Of a stretch of DNA of 6,054 bases, positions 5,987 through 6,054 are shown piece by piece. The notes below the pieces were generated by a model. The model saw nothing but the letters and a program-made list of their open reading frames with translations, was not told the DNA's origin and searched no databases. Each line of letters starts with the position of its first letter. Position 1 is the first letter of the stretch. Source of the DNA: Methanosarcinales archaeon. Lineage in GTDB: Archaea > Halobacteriota > Syntropharchaeia > Alkanophagales > Methanospirareceae. Position numbers and translations under genes: made by a program. The DNA lies in the NCBI GenBank assembly GCA_016649585.1, contig JAENXH010000088.1, positions 1 through 6,054 on the forward strand, read 5' to 3'.

Positions 5987-6054
5987 CATAGTCGGTGTTT
6001 TATCCTCCCGGCTGTTACCAGCCGTTCACTGGCACCGACATCATCGCTACTATG
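5987..6054 (-). ncRNA. Nested hairpin with GTAA tetraloop, probable intron domain I subhelix
   Basis: Three nested pairings on the minus strand: CATAG (6050-6054) with CTATG (5987-5991), TCGGTG (6033-6038) with CACCGA (5992-5997), and CGGCTG (6019-6024) with CAGCCG (6009-6014) closed by a GTAA tetraloop (6015-6018). GNRA tetraloops on domain I subhelices make tertiary contacts in group II introns. The outer helix leaves an 11-base one-sided loop. The element reaches the window edge and may be larger. Confidence 0.6.

Larger units (their letters stand above)
5719..6054 (-). mobile_element. Group II intron, 3' part, no reverse transcriptase in visible portion
   Basis: On the minus strand the segment ends with recognisable group II intron domains V and VI (separate entries), preceded by further paired RNA elements resembling domains I and III. 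Between these and domain V only about 70 bases remain, in place of the long reverse transcriptase/maturase gene usual in domain IV. All minus-strand frames in the 265 bases before domain V lack reverse transcriptase-like sequence. This suggests an ORF-less intron or one with a deleted ORF; ORF-less group II introns are known from Methanosarcina. The intron lies antisense to the IS630 transposase relic, and its 5' end is beyond the window. It would need a maturase supplied in trans to splice or move. The exact 3' boundary (5717-5724) is uncertain. Confidence 0.75.

Overview
The window reads as a piece of an archaeal chromosome. Starts are preceded by archaeal TATA boxes (TTTATAT and similar) centred about 26 bases upstream of the ATG, often leaving no leader, and there are no bacterial -35/-10 pairs. 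A multiheme c-type cytochrome, a CcmF-type haem ligation protein, a CARDB-like surface protein and an apparently ORF-less group II intron together suggest a cytochrome-rich Euryarchaeon such as an ANME or related methanogen/alkanotroph lineage. That assignment is an inference; no 16S or other marker gene is present.

Left flank (1-783): a truncated ISAzo13-type transposase on the minus strand. It keeps the N-terminal half and the first catalytic Asp region, then breaks off into a 25-bp tandem repeat at the window edge. Core (784-5165): a minus-strand, signal-peptide-bearing, C-terminally anchored protein with a CARDB-like domain; a 112-bp divergent promoter region; then three plus-strand genes. 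These are a small secreted cytochrome with five CXXCH sites plus two deviant haem-like sites (CECH and CDEIH), an unrecognised 141-residue membrane-anchored protein, and full-length CcmF with its WWD motif and four conserved histidines. Right flank (5166-6054): an IS630-type transposase relic with a frameshift and loss of most of its catalytic domain. On the opposite strand it is interrupted by the 3' part of a group II intron (domains V and VI recognisable, DI-like and DIII-like helices upstream, no reverse transcriptase in the visible part).

Working model: the core is a small extracytoplasmic electron-transfer and cytochrome-maturation cluster. CcmF would attach haem to CXXCH apocytochromes on the outer face of the membrane; the neighbouring cytochrome is an obvious substrate. 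The 141-residue protein between them has no His or Cys, so it is neither a haem carrier nor a thiol-redox factor, and it may be an accessory or docking subunit. The cluster is bracketed by decayed mobile elements on both sides, so this is a rearranged neighbourhood. The other Ccm components (A, B, C, E) are not in the window.
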